Assembly (NCBI GenBank): GCA_002197995.1
Contig: NGZR01000010.1
Span: 44,061-108,060 of the forward strand
DNA length: 64,000 nucleotides
Direction: 5' to 3'
From: Gaeumannomyces sp. JS-464
Lineage: Eukaryota > Ascomycota > Sordariomycetes > Magnaporthales > Magnaporthaceae
Numbering within the stretch: position 1 is the stretch's first letter; the number at the start of each line of letters is the position of its first letter. Made by a program: the position numbers and the translations under genes. Shown here in pieces: positions 1 to 11,600 of this stretch. Under the pieces are notes generated by a model. It was not told the DNA's origin, searched no databases, and saw only the letters and a list, made by a program, of their open reading frames with translations.

Positions 1-79
1 TGGCATGCGCGTCGATTAACCGGAGGTCGGGTGTGGGTGCGCGATTTGGTAATATGCGCGACTTACTAATGGACTACGT
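1..79 (+). mobile_element. Right end of a pogo-type DNA transposon
   Basis: The first 79 bases match the right terminus of the pogo elements that end at 59082 and 62511. The last bases are ACGT followed by the TA target dinucleotide at 80-81. The rest of the element lies outside the window. This copy keeps several C residues that are T in the internal copies (for example in the stretch before the terminal ACGT), so it is less RIP-mutated. Confidence 0.8.
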
Positions 80-129
80 TACTTATTTACTTATTTACTT
101 ATTTACCTAATAACGGCTAATTTTTTGCC

Positions 130-900
130 CGGCCCGCTAACGTTAAGTTATGCAGGGCAGTTACCGCATATACGATTTTAATTTGGGTATTAACGTTATA
201 CTTTGCCGGTACGTTTTTAACGATTTTTTAGCGCCTTTTTAAGTGCTTAAATGCTTGTTTAACCATTATCCTCGTTTGGAAATGGCGTAAATTAAACAGT
301 TTTTTGCAGTTAACTGGTGGCGCTTTCGCCTTTTTCCAATTTTGCAAATGATACTAGATCCCGGGAAAAAGCACGACGATCCCGGGCTTTAAACTAAAGC
401 CCTTATTAGCAAAGTAATACTTATCCTGGGGTATTTGGAATTTTTTATTTAATATTTCTCTTAACAAGGTTAAATCGTTTATAAATCCCTCGGCGCCGGT
501 TAATACGTAGGTAAACGCTATATTAAATTTAACTACTGCAAAAACGTTTTACGAAACCCCCCTTTTCCAATTGAATTTCGATCGAATTACGGCTTTTATG
601 CCTTGCTTTTAATAAAGGCCGAAACGTGCGTACCGTCGATCGCTCCAATACAGCCGCTTAACCCCGTGAAAACTACCAGGTTAAGTTCGATCGCCGGGTT
701 TAACCACCCATTTAAAGGTAAGCACACGATTACCAGGTGGAACTTTTGCATGCCGTTTAATATTTCGTGGAAGATTTCGCTAACCGTGCTTTAAGCGATT
801 TTAAAAAGGTAATAGGCGACTTTTTAGGTAACCCTTTGCCCGACTATTAGCAGGAAAATTATTAACTCGTAGGCAAGCTTTTGGTATTAGGTGCTTTAAA
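130..900 (-). pseudogene. PIF/Harbinger transposase remnant (DDE_4/HARBI1-like)
   Basis: On the minus strand, translation around 610-660 gives SGCIGAIDGTHVSAF, the signature around the first catalytic Asp of PIF/Harbinger (HARBI1-type) nucleases. Further along come AEGFINDLTLL (second Asp region), KYYFANKGFSLKPGIV and YHLQNW, all typical of the family. Near 180-300 come LFNLRH, then VKQAFKHLKRR and VPAKYNVNTQ. The family has VERAFG at the VKQAF position, so the third catalytic residue Glu reads Lys here (a G-to-A change). Several in-frame stops are present. The N-terminal part (about 800-900) is recognisable only weakly. This is a dead, RIP-type relic; terminal repeats were not found. Confidence 0.8.
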
Positions 901-1004
901 GTCCGGTGTTAATGGCCAGCCAGTTTAAAAGAAGTTAAATTCCGCTTTTCTTAGGCGGAATAAGCAGCGGAAGCGAGTTTCACTGCCTTTTTAAAAATCG
1001 CGGG

Positions 1005-1185
1005 TGTTATAGGTTAGGGCTAGCAGCCCTACCCTAATTGCCAAGGTTATGCCTTGTGACTTGTATATAGCCCTTTTCGTGGCACAAAGCCTTTAGCAAA
1101 TAAAACCTTTCCTTTTGGCAGTTGAATTCATCACTCCTTTTAGCTCCCCAACGCAACAACTTTCCTTTGGGCCCAGCTTATTACA
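1005..1185 (+). mobile_element. Solo LTR (181 bp) with perfect 5-bp TSD
   Basis: The segment begins TGTTATAGG and ends TTATTACA, the TG...CA form of an LTR, and is flanked on both sides by GCGGG (1000-1004 and 1186-1190). A TATA-like stretch (cttgtatata) lies inside. A RIP-mutated relative of the same length class is at 34045-34217. No internal retrotransposon sequence adjoins either copy. Confidence 0.8.
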
Positions 1186-2038
1186 GCGGGCGATATATGC
1201 GGCATACGAGTAACCACCGGCATGAATAACTGCCTTCGGGGGGCGAGGTTTGTATTGCTCGAGTAGCCTTAACTAGCGCCGGTCCTTTTTTTCCAAGCGG
1301 ATTTGCACCAAATAAAGGATTGCGATAACAGTTATTATCACCGCCACGGTACGCATATGCTTATCGGGATCGGCTTCCATCGCGGGTGTTGTTTGCTATT
1401 GCAAATAGCTTTTTGTTTGCTAATGAATTTGCAGGAAGCACGAACCTTTGCAGCACAGAAATGCCGCACCGCTGTTACCGTAACCCTTTTTTTCCATCTG
1501 TGACGGTAACGATCCAAAAACAAGGGCATGAGCCAATTTGGCTGGGCAACTAGTACAAATTGGGCTTAGTTTTGGCTTTAAACAACTCCCTGCAAGTTGG
1601 GTACCTTCGTTTGCCCCCTGTCACTTTCCCCTTATCGTTACAAACGGTCATGCCAAAAACGGCAAGGCGCGTCCAGATAAAATAGAAATCCCCTGTCTTT
1701 TGGCAGCCGTAACGACCGTGACGGTAACGAGCGTTACGGCCGATCAGGCCCTAAACGCTGCCGAGTCATGATATGCATGTCGCCTGGACAAAATTGGTGG
1801 GGCGCGGATGGGGCTTGCCGAAAACAGCCCCTGATCCTGCGGCTTAGCGTCGACCTGCCAATGGACGGACCATCGGCGCGGGGCATCGGAGCGGAGCATC
1901 GGAGCGGAGATAATCGAACATGGAGAGAGGGAGACACTTGCTATGGTGCCACCAGCTTAGGAGGCCCTCCTCTACCATTGTCGCCAAACTCGGCCCTAGT
2001 GCCCGGTGAATTCCCTGATATCCACGCCGTTGCCCGCC
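1186..2038. other. Intergenic, nothing recognised
   Basis: From the solo LTR to the regulator start I see no convincing coding frame. Two short GACGGTAACG-containing motifs (near 1501 and 1720) are repeated, without further structure I can interpret. The GC content rises from about 1780 onward, marking the edge of the gene island and presumably the regulator promoter and 5' UTR. Confidence 0.4.
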
Positions 2039-4652
2039 ATGTCCGACGACAGCAGCCATCACCAGCGTCCTGCGACGGGAGCGGCAGCAGCAGCAGCAGC
2101 GGCAGCGGCGTCTCCTGTGGTGGAATGGGGGCCAGGCACGACGGCGCGGGGCAGAGCCCGCCTGCCCTCTAGTCGCCGGCGGGACCGGCCACAGCTGTCG
2201 TGCAACCTGTGCCGCCAGAGAAAGTGAGTCGAGCCCCGCCGTGTGGCCCGCGTGGGCTGGCGGCTGACTGACAAGGCCCCCTCTCTCCAGATTGCGCTGC
2301 GACCGGCAGCTCCCCTGTGCCAACTGCACCAGGCGCGCCCTGGACTCGTCGTGTTCGTACCCCCCGACTGCCACCAACTCTCATCCACAGACGGCGGGGA
2401 CGGCGCCGGGGGACGCGTCGTCGTCGCCTGTCATGGTACAGGACCGCATCAAGCACCTGAAGCGGCTGCTGGCCGAGCTGATGCGGTCCCAGCAGCAGCA
2501 CCAGGCGCTTCGACCCCCCGAGGACCGGGCTCCCAGCGCCCCGTCGACGCCCGATCACGGCCCCTCGTCACCCGCGGCGTCGTCGGATTGCGGGAGCATC
2601 CACCTGACCAAGTCCGGCGCGAGCTACGTCAACAGCGCGCACTGGGCCGCCGTGCTCAACGGCATCGACGACCTCAAGGGCCACTTCGAGGACGAGGAGC
2701 CGCAGCCGCAGCACAACAGGCCGGATGAGACCGGGCCGCCGCTGTTCGGCGAGGCCCCCGCGCCCCGGCTTAGCGGCCCGCAGCTGCTCTACGGCTGCTC
2801 CGTGGCGGCCACCAAGGAGGAGATCCTGGCGTCCGTCCCCCCGCGGCCCGTCGTCGACCAGCTGGTCTCGTGCTACTTCAACTCGTTCGAGATGTCACCA
2901 GGTGTGTGTGCCTGTGCGTGCTCCCGTGAAAACAATGGAATGCTAACCATACCGCAGCCGTTCTCCACAGCGGCCAGTTTCTGCACGAGGTAAAACATCG
3001 CCTTTCAACTGTCCCCCTTCCAGCCGCTAATGTGACGTCAGTATGAGGAGTTTTGGAAAAGCCCGTCGGCGAGCTCCATCATCTGGGTCGGCCTCCTGTT
3101 CACCCTCATGTGCCTGGCCAGCCAGTTCCAACGCCACCGGCTCGACCCGGACATCCAGACGCCCGAGATGCTGTCGACCCGGCGGCACCTGCAGGACCGG
3201 GTCGAGACGTTCCGGCAGTGCATCGTGCAGTGCCTCATCATGGGCGACTACCTCAAGGGCGGGCCGCACGTGCTCGAGACGCTCGTGCTGTACCTGGCCA
3301 CCGAACTGTTCCGCAGCAGCGACGCCGAGGCGGGCTTGTGGATGCTCGTGGGCACCATCACGCAGCTCGCCATGCGCATGGGCTACCACCGCGACCCCAA
3401 GCACTTTTCCTGCCTGACGCCGTTCGCCGGCGAGATGCAGCGCCGCGTGTGGATCATCATCGTCGAGGCCGACCTCGGCGTCTCGGCCCAGATGGGCCTG
3501 CCGCGCCTGATCAAGCCGTGGCAGGTAGACACGAGCGAGCCCTCGAACCTGCTGGACCGCGACTTCGACCTGGCCACGCCCGAGCTGCCGCCGTCGCGGC
3601 CCGAGACAGACCTGACGCCCGTCCTGTTCCGCATCGTCTGGGCCCGCATCTCCAAGGTCGTGGGCGCCGTGTGGGACCTGGCCACCAACATCCGCCCGTA
3701 TCGGTACGTCGACGTGCTGAGTATGGACCGGGACCTCCAGGAGGCACACGCGTCCATCCCGGAGTGCCTGAAGTGGCGCTCGCGGGCCCTCTGCATCGCC
3801 GACTCGCCCCAGGCCGTCATGCAGAAGGTCACGCTCGAGATCGTCATCCACCGCGCGCGCATCGTGCTGCACCGCCGCTACCTGCGGCCGCCCGCCAAGG
3901 ACACGCAGTACGGCTACTCGCGCCAGAAGTGCCTCGGCGCCGCCCTGGGGCTGCTCGAGTTCCAGGAGATGCTCCGCGAGAAGACGGAGCCGCTGGGCCA
4001 GCTCAGCCAGGAGCGCTGGCGCGTGTCGTCCCTCGTCACGCACCATTTCCTCCTCGCCGTCAGCGTCCTGTGCTCCTACCTGCAGCAGGCGCACGACGAC
4101 GAGGCGCCGCGCCCCGAGGGCGGCGCCGACATCACGACGAGCGCAATCCGGGATGCCCTCAGGAGGTCCCACGAGATCTGGGCCCGGTCGAGCGGCCTGT
4201 CCAAGGAGGCGCAGAAGGCGGCCAAGGCGCTGAGTGTGGTGCTGGGCATCGAGAGCCCGGCCCAGGCTACTCCGGAGGCGGGCAATACACCCCATGTGGC
4301 AGCGTCACCAGCGGCGTACGCTGGCATGGGAGAACTTTATCAAGGTACAATGGCGCTGACAAAACGAGTAAATCCAATGGCAGCACTGACGCACTGTATC
4401 ACAAGCAGAACACCCTCCGGGCTTCGGCCTCCACTTCCCCGTCTTTAATGCCACCTCGTGGGTGAGCTGGCCGGGCCAGACGGGCGTCGAGCCCATGGCC
4501 TCCTTCTCGACTTCGGCACCCACGATGGGCCTCAGCCCGTTTACAATGAACGGTACGTGCGTATGGCGATCCCACGCGGGCGAGCTAAAAGGAGAGCCCA
4601 GCTAACGATCCCGGCAGCGATGGACCCGATGGGCTCAACCCAGTGGCAGTGA
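2039..4652 (+). CDS. Zn2Cys6 fungal-specific transcription factor, 769 aa, six exons
   Basis: Exons by hand: 2039-2223, 2291-2901, 2958-2989, 3042-4344, 4409-4552, 4618-4652; all introns GT-AG, 52-67 bp. The N terminus has a poly-Ala tract (residues about 15-24). The zinc cluster C55-X2-C58-X6-C65-X5-C71-X2-C74-X8-C83 is assembled only after removing intron 1. Next come a basic/leucine-containing linker ([14 protein letters not shown]) and a long fungal_trans-type middle region ([37 protein letters not shown]). The last two short exons encode [15 protein letters not shown] and the end [11 protein letters not shown] chose ATG 2039 because the upstream in-frame codon at 2006 is GTG. It lies tail-to-tail with the PKS-NRPS and is the likely nuclear, pathway-specific activator of the cluster (inference from position and family). 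Confidence 0.88.
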
Positions 4653-4768
4653 AGCGATTAAAGTTTATTATGTCTTGTTTGGAAGAAAAAGCCGGGTAAA
4701 AGTATTATTAGTTTACCACTTTACATCTTTAATAACTTTGATTTGAAAAGTTCGATACGGTGGTATTA

Positions 4769-5415
4769 ACGTGGTTCACCACTTTGTCGCGCAAACCACC
4801 TTGTCGCGCACCCACACCGGCGCAAGATTAGCCTGCCTAAGCACGCACGCGCAAGATTTGCCTTGACGGCACGCGCCTCTGTTTGTTGCCACAAGCGTCT
4901 ATACGTATGTATAGGTGGCATCGCACGCGCAAGGTCTTCGCGCGGCTCTGTTTGCCAGCGTGACCGTAACGGCCCGACCTGCACCACGCTGGCAAACCGC
5001 GCAGCCTGTCCTTCGATACGCGACACACAAGGAGCACACCGGGTTGGAACTAGGCCCTCCAGCCCCCGAACTTTTCTTTCGTTAGCCGGGCACAGGGGGG
5101 TCCCAAGGTCCCTCCCGCCCGGCCTCACTATTTTCCCCGGCACCTTGCCGGCCGACCGCATCACTACCACCCGCACCGCCTACAACGCCCCGGCGTTTTT
5201 ACGCCCTACTGCCGATTGCCCGCTCACCAACAAGGAGCGCCGGAATACGGCCCGACCCTCGTGTGCCCTCGGGTTTAATTTGTTAGCCGCCGAATAGCAG
5301 CACTATAGCCTGGTGTAAATAGCTTAGGTAGCGCTAGCACGTCGTATGCCCCCTGGGAGGCAGGGACTGGTAGATCCCGATTTACCGACGTTAAATAGAC
5401 TCTCTCTCTCTCTCC
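4769..5415 (+). mobile_element. LINE-type 3' end with unrelated 5' part (chimeric, non-RIPped)
   Basis: The last about 280-350 bp (about 5083-5415) match, in inverted orientation, the 3' UTR of the chimeric element at 18189-18656, and in degraded form 23490-23965/32102-32187 and 33051-33257. The end is TTAAATAGA followed by a (CT)n tail at about 5399-5414. The 5' boundary starts with TA then ACGTGGTTCACC, resembling the pogo terminal motif ACGTGG of other elements here. The middle (about 4830-5080) is shared only with the copy at 23490. No coding capacity is evident. It sits 190 bp downstream of the PKS-NRPS stop codon, between the two convergent genes. The 5' limit is uncertain. Confidence 0.65.
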
Positions 5416-5605
5416 ATACTCCATACAAGGTACCGAGCTTTATTGCCATGCCTTCAATGCTCAGTAAGGGAGTGGCACCGGCCCGACCACAATAAGGTCC
5501 ATTTCCTTTGTAACACAACTTGTTAACTATAACAATTAAAAATATCCTTAAAAAACAAAACGCTAACTTTTATAAACCCTTATCCCAAAGCTTTCCCTAG
5601 CTTCT

Positions 5606-8600
5606 TCACCGCCGGAGTCTTAGCTCGCCTTTACTAGACCCCATAATTAACTCCCACGACGTCATCAGCTGCCCAAAGCCCGCTCGCTTGGCCATGCCAA
5701 ACCAGTCCAGCACGCCGACCGTGGGGAGCCGCATCGCGGCCTCGTCGGCGGCGACGCGCGCCTCGAAGACGTCGACCGACACGCGCATGTCGGCCGTATG
5801 GCTCAGCACCTGCACACCGCCGCCGTGCGACGGACCAGCCGCAGCCGAAGACATGACGGCCTGCGTGACGTCCCGTACGGTCCGCTGGACGGGCACGAAG
5901 CCGACGTCGCCGCGCACGCCGTCAAAGGCCGGGCGCACACCCATCTTGTCGACGAGTCCCATCAGCTCCTCCAGGAGCGGCGCGGCGGCGGCAGCATCGG
6001 CGGCGGCCGCGCCCTCGCCCGTTGGCCGGTGGCTGTACACGGGCGCGCCCGTGGCGGCGACCAGGCGGCGTAGGAAGGCCTCGGCCGCCCACTTGGTCGC
6101 GACGTAGCTGTCGCTGCCGTCGGCCGGCGGGGTGGCGCCGGGGGTGTCGTACGCGCTCACGGCGCCCGAGGAAAGGAAGTGCAGCGGCACGGAGCGGCGC
6201 GCCACCAGGCGGGCCAGCTCCTTGACGGCCGTCACGTTGTCGCCGCGCAGCGTCTCGTACCGGTCCCAGAAGTTGCGGTTCGCCGCGCAGTGGATCGCGA
6301 CGTCGACCGAGGCGGACAGGGCGTCAAAGGCATAGGACGCGAGCCCGAGGTTCGGCTGGGACACGTCGGCCATGATCTCGGTGACCTTGGTATCAAGTCC
6401 GGTGGACTCATGGCGGACCAAACACTGGATGCTTGACACCTTGGGGTCCTTGACCAGAGCAGCCAGGATGTGGCGACCGAGGTAGCCCTGCGAGCCCGTC
6501 ATCAAGACCGTGATATTCTCAGTCTTGGGCGTGTGAGGCTTAGGGCGCGTTGCAAGCAATGCCTCCGGGACCTCAGTCTCAGCCTGCCAATCAATGGAAG
6601 TCGCCGAACGACTGCTCTCGATAGCGTCAGCCATGGCGCCGAGCGTGTGGGCGCCCATGAGGGTCACGAGCTTGGGTGCGGCCTGGAACGAGGCGCGGAT
6701 GCGGGCCTGGAGCTTGACGAGCAGAATTGAGTTGCCACCAACGAGGAAGAAGTCGGAGTCAGAGGCCATCGCGCCGGGGTCCACGGGCATGACCTCGCGC
6801 CAGAGGGCACTCAGCTGGCGTTCGGTGTTAGTGAGCGTGTCGGCGTCGGTCGCATCATCGCCCGCGGCGGCGACAGGCAGCGCCCGGATGGCCTTGCGGT
6901 CGATCTTCAGGTGAGCCGTCCGCGGCAGCTCGTCGAGCGTCGCGATGGCCGACGGGCGCATGTAACGGGGAAGGGGGAGGCTGTATCGAATGGTACGGAG
7001 AGTCTTCTCCTGCTCGTCCTTGGCGACGCCCGGGCGGAAAACGACGTGGGCGGCCAAGTAGCGTCCCTCACCCTCGCCTCGCAGGGAGACGACGGCCTGG
7101 GAAAGCGTGTCGGCCGTGCAGCGGAGGATGGCCTCCTCGACTTCGACGAGCTCGACGCGGAAGCCGCGAATCTTGACCTGGAGATCTCCCTCGAGGCGAC
7201 CATCGCAGAACAGGGTGCCGTCGCTGAGGAGACGGCCGCGGTCGCCGCTGCGGTACACCTTGGTCGAGGAACCGAAGAAAGCGTCGTCGAGGAACTTCTG
7301 CTTGGTGGAATCGGCGTTGTTGAGGTAACCCGACACGACGCAGGGCCCGCCGATGACGATTTCGCCGGGAACCCCGTGAGGCGCTGGCTGCAGGTTCTCG
7401 TCCACAACGCACACGGTGTAGCCGCGCAGCATGTGGCCAGCCGGGAGGGGGTCAGGAAGTGTGGGGGACGTGTAGCTGAGTTCAATCTTGGTCGAGAAGC
7501 AAGTCGTCTCGGCCGGACCGTAGCCCGTGAAGAGGTGGAGGTTGGCTAGCTTGAGCGCACCGAACTCGCGGGCCAGGCCGGGGTGCATGGGCTCGCCACC
7601 GGAGAAGGCGTACTTCCACGACTTGCAGCGGCTCAGGCTGTCGGCGCCGTAGCGCAGCCACATCTCGTACTCGGACGGCGTGCTGGACGTGTAAGTCACC
7701 CCTTCGTCCAGCATGATCTTGCTGATAGCGGCTGGATCGCCCCTGTGGCGGGCAGCCACGACATGCAGACGCCCGCCGTTAGTCAAAGCGGCCAGAGTCT
7801 GGTCGATGGAGAAGTCGAAACTGTAGGCGCTCTGCTGCAGGACCACAAGGTTCGCCCGGTCCTCTGGCGTCGCAGCATAAATGTGGCTGTTGGCCTCGGC
7901 GTTGGCGACGAGGTTCATGTGCGTCATGACAATGCCCTTGGGCTCGCCAGTAGATCCGCTGGTGAAGAGAATGACGGCGGGCGCACCGTTTTTAGCACGG
8001 TTGGTCGTGGAGGGAACAGTGTCGCTGGCCTTGAGGCTGGAGACCGAGACCTGGGTGGCAAGGTCGGCGCCGATAAGAGAAACCTGGGACTCCGTGGTGC
8101 TGTCGGTCAATAGGAAGGCTGGTTGTGAGGCCTTGACGATGCTGGCCAGCCGAGGAATTGAGTTTCGCAGATCCAGAGGCACGTAGATGCCTCCGGCGCG
8201 GAGCACGGCCAGCATGGAGCAGGTCCAATTGGCCGACGGTTCCTGGAAGACGCCGACAACGCCGCCCTTCTGCAGGCCCGCCGTCTCGAGCGCATGTTGG
8301 ATAGTGTTGATGCGAGTGATCATCTGCTGGTAGGTTACCGTCTCACCATTGTCGTCCCTCAACGCCACATTGTCAGGCTGGGCCTGAGCCAATTCCTCGA
8401 TGCGGTGGGTGATGGTTGGCTGCCACTGAGCATCGAGAGCGGTGCCTGAGACTTTGGTCAGCTACTTCTGTCGCTTCCATTCCTCTAGGGTCTCCTTCCT
8501 CTACCCACTTACCTTTGCCAGTGACCAAGGTCGACTGCACGTCCTGAGGGGACCACTTGGGGACGTCGCCAAGAACACCGTTGCCCATGGCGCTCGTCAT

Positions 8601-11600
8601 GTGCTCAATCACACCGACGTACGATCGGAGCATCAGCTGCGTACTATCCTCAGTGTACAGCGTGTCCTGGAGGTCCAGGCGCAGCATGACTCCGCCGTTG
8701 GTGTCCTCGCTCACCTCCAGGGACACGTCGTAGCCGGTGCTGGCGAGGCGCCACCTCTCATCCTCGATCTTGCCTCCACACCACGACGAGCGCTCCTGGT
8801 AAATCTGCTTGTAGTCGAGGAAGACCTGGAAGAGCGGCGTGTACTCGCTCGATCGGGGGACGTTGAGCTCGCGGAGCAGGACATCGAAGGGCAGCTGCGA
8901 GTGGCCCAGCGCAGCGTACGCTGTGTCACGCGCGTTTTGGATGATGGAACTCAGGTTGGCTTTGGCGTCCGGACGATGGAAGCGGAGCGGCAGCAGGTTC
9001 AGGAAAAAGCCCATACTGTCCATGAACTCCTTATCCGACCGATTGGCATCGGCAATGCCGATGAAGACGTCCTTTGCGTCAGGCAGGAGACGGAACAGAA
9101 GGGCCTCGAGGGCCACAAGGTAGATGTGGAAAGACGTCGACTTGCTCTGGCGGGCAAGCTGGCGGACCTTGTTGGCGAGCTCAGCCTCGATCTGGAAGGT
9201 CGCCTCGTGCTGGCCGTATCTGGTCAAGGGCTGTCTGGTGGTTGTCTTGGCGAAGGGCAGAAGCTCAATAGGCTGCAGGTCCTTCACGCCAGGCAACACG
9301 GATCGATGGTACTCGACAGAGTGGGCCATCTTGCCAGCCTCATAGTCCTTTCGCTGCTTGTTGGCGAAGGCGCGGTACTGCGACTCGGCGGGCAGTGGCG
9401 GCAGGTTTTTGGTGTTGTAGGCAACCTCCAGCTCTTTGAAGAGGACGCTGAAACTGTAGCCATCAAACAAAATGTGGTGCATACCTGCCACCATGTAGTG
9501 GACTCTGTTTGAGAGAGAGAGCACGGACAAGGTGATGAGGTTGTCGCTCTCGAGGTCCCACGGATGGGCACGCACTCTGTACATTTCCTCGACGGCTTCG
9601 GCCTCTGACGAGATGCGCTTCGACTCAAGCTCGATTGGCGAAGTCGCAGCGATACCTTGCATAGGAACCTTCACGTCGCCCTCGCCCGCCCAGAAAAAGC
9701 GCGTGCGGAACGTCTCATGCCGTCCGCTGACCAGGCGCAGCGCATCCTCGAGGGCCGACATGCGGATTGTGCCCGTGAACTTGAACATCATGGCGATGTT
9801 GAAGACGGTCTTGTCGGTGAGGTACTCGTTCAGGAACCAGAAGCCAGTCTGACCGAATGACATGGGGCTTGTGAGCATGTCGGGGCTGTCGTCGGCAACC
9901 TCGGCCAGCTTCTCTCCGCTGCTGCCAAAGAGAGCCGAAGCCGTGACCGACTCAGCGGGGGTAGACAAGGGCGTAGCGGTACCGGAAACAGACGGCGCGG
10001 TAAGTGCCACGGAGCCATTGCTAGAGTCAGACGGTGTCTTCTGAGGCGACACGTCGCGAGGCGGACTGGCAGGAACGGGAGCAGCCTTGGGAACCGGTGC
10101 AGGAGCCTTCTTGGCCTGGCCCGACGCACCAGTTCCGAGCTTCGAAACATCCACGATGCTCTCGGGCAGTGACTTGACGGCGTGCTCCAACAGGTCCGCG
10201 ATGGAGCTGCCACCGAGGATCTTCAGGACCGGGACGTCCACATCAAGCTCCTTGACTAGCCAAGCTCGCACCTCGACGGCCATGAGGGAATCGAGGCCTT
10301 GCTCCACGAAGGTGACCCTTTCGTTAACGGCCTCGTCAGCCCCGAGGGAAAGGATTCTGCGCAGTCGGATCAGGAACTCGTCTGTATTTCGATGGTCAGC
10401 ATATCGATCAGTCTTGGAAGCGTTTGTTCGGTGGTCATGCCTTTGATGATATCCATGACCTCGGCCTTGGACGTCGCCGAGGCTAGCTGAACCCTGACCG
10501 ATACGGCCGAGGACTTGCTAGCCAATTCCTGCGTGTCAGTGCGCTCCATCCAGAAATGGTTGAACTTGATGTCCTTCATGTACTGGTCGCGGCCGTCGAA
10601 ATCGGAGAACAGCGGCTGGACACCGGAGATGACTTCCGACTGCCCTGGGCTGTCGACCCGGCCCGCGAGGATCGACTCGGCAAAGATAATCTGCACGTCC
10701 TGCTCCGACACAGGCCGGTAGCCCATCTCGGTGAAGGTGCTCTCAGTCAGGCCGTCAGATCGCTCAACAAAGCCGAGACCGATAACGGAGCTGATGTCGG
10801 CAGCCGAGCCCACCACGCCACGGGCGCGGCGCTTTTCGGCGAGGGCGTTCATGAACAGGTTCGCCGACACATAGTTGCACTGTCCACTGTTACCAAACAC
10901 GGCGGCGGTCGAGGAGAAGAAGACGAAGAAGTCGAGGGGCGTGTCGTAGAACAGCTCGTCGAGCAGCAGCGATCCGATGACCTTGGGGTCCGTGCAGGCG
11001 GTGAAGTGCTCGTAAGACATGTTCTCGAAGAGGGAGTCCCGCAGAACCATGGCGCCGTTGGCCACACCGGCGACGGGCGGCATCGTCTTAGTGAGCAGGT
11101 CGTACGTGGCGTGGAGAGAGGCGCGGTCGGTCACGTCCATCGGGAACGCCTTCACGCTCGCGCCCGTCTTGGCCATGTTGTCGATGAAGGCAGGAGAGAC
11201 CTTGGGCGAGCGGCTGGTGAGGGCGATGTGTCTGGCGCCACGCTCAACCATCCACTTGCAAATGGACTGGCCCATCTCACCAGACAGGCCGACCAAGAAG
11301 TACGTCTTGTCGCCGCGGAAGAGGGTTCCCTCGTCGATGGCGCGGGTCGCAGCGGTCACCAGAGGACTCGTGCAGTCCACAACAGCAAACCTGCCGCTGT
11401 TGTCGGCCTGGCTGGCCAAGTCCTGAACCATGATGGTGGGCACCTCGCAGCCACCCAGCTGCTTCTGAGAGGCCGACCACGTGAGCTCCAGCGCGTTGGT
11501 GATATCCACCCGCGACACCGACGATCGAAGCTCTGTGTTCTGATGGAACACGCTGCTTGGGCCGATGATGTCGCAGCCACGCGGCAAGCACCTGGCCACC

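Noticed and set aside
3027..4295. 422-codon minus-strand frame over the regulator
   Set aside because: Shadow of the transcription-factor exon; low-complexity Arg/Ala/Leu composition and no motifs.
3053..4465. 470-codon plus-strand frame over the regulator
   Set aside because: Shifted-frame shadow rich in Pro/Arg/Ala; the 3042-4344 exon frame carries the fungal TF signatures.
5606..6600. Dieckmann-type (R*) release
   Set aside because: The terminal domain keeps the TGSQGYLG cofactor motif and Tyr-X3-Lys, which favours reductive release; this is a prediction only.
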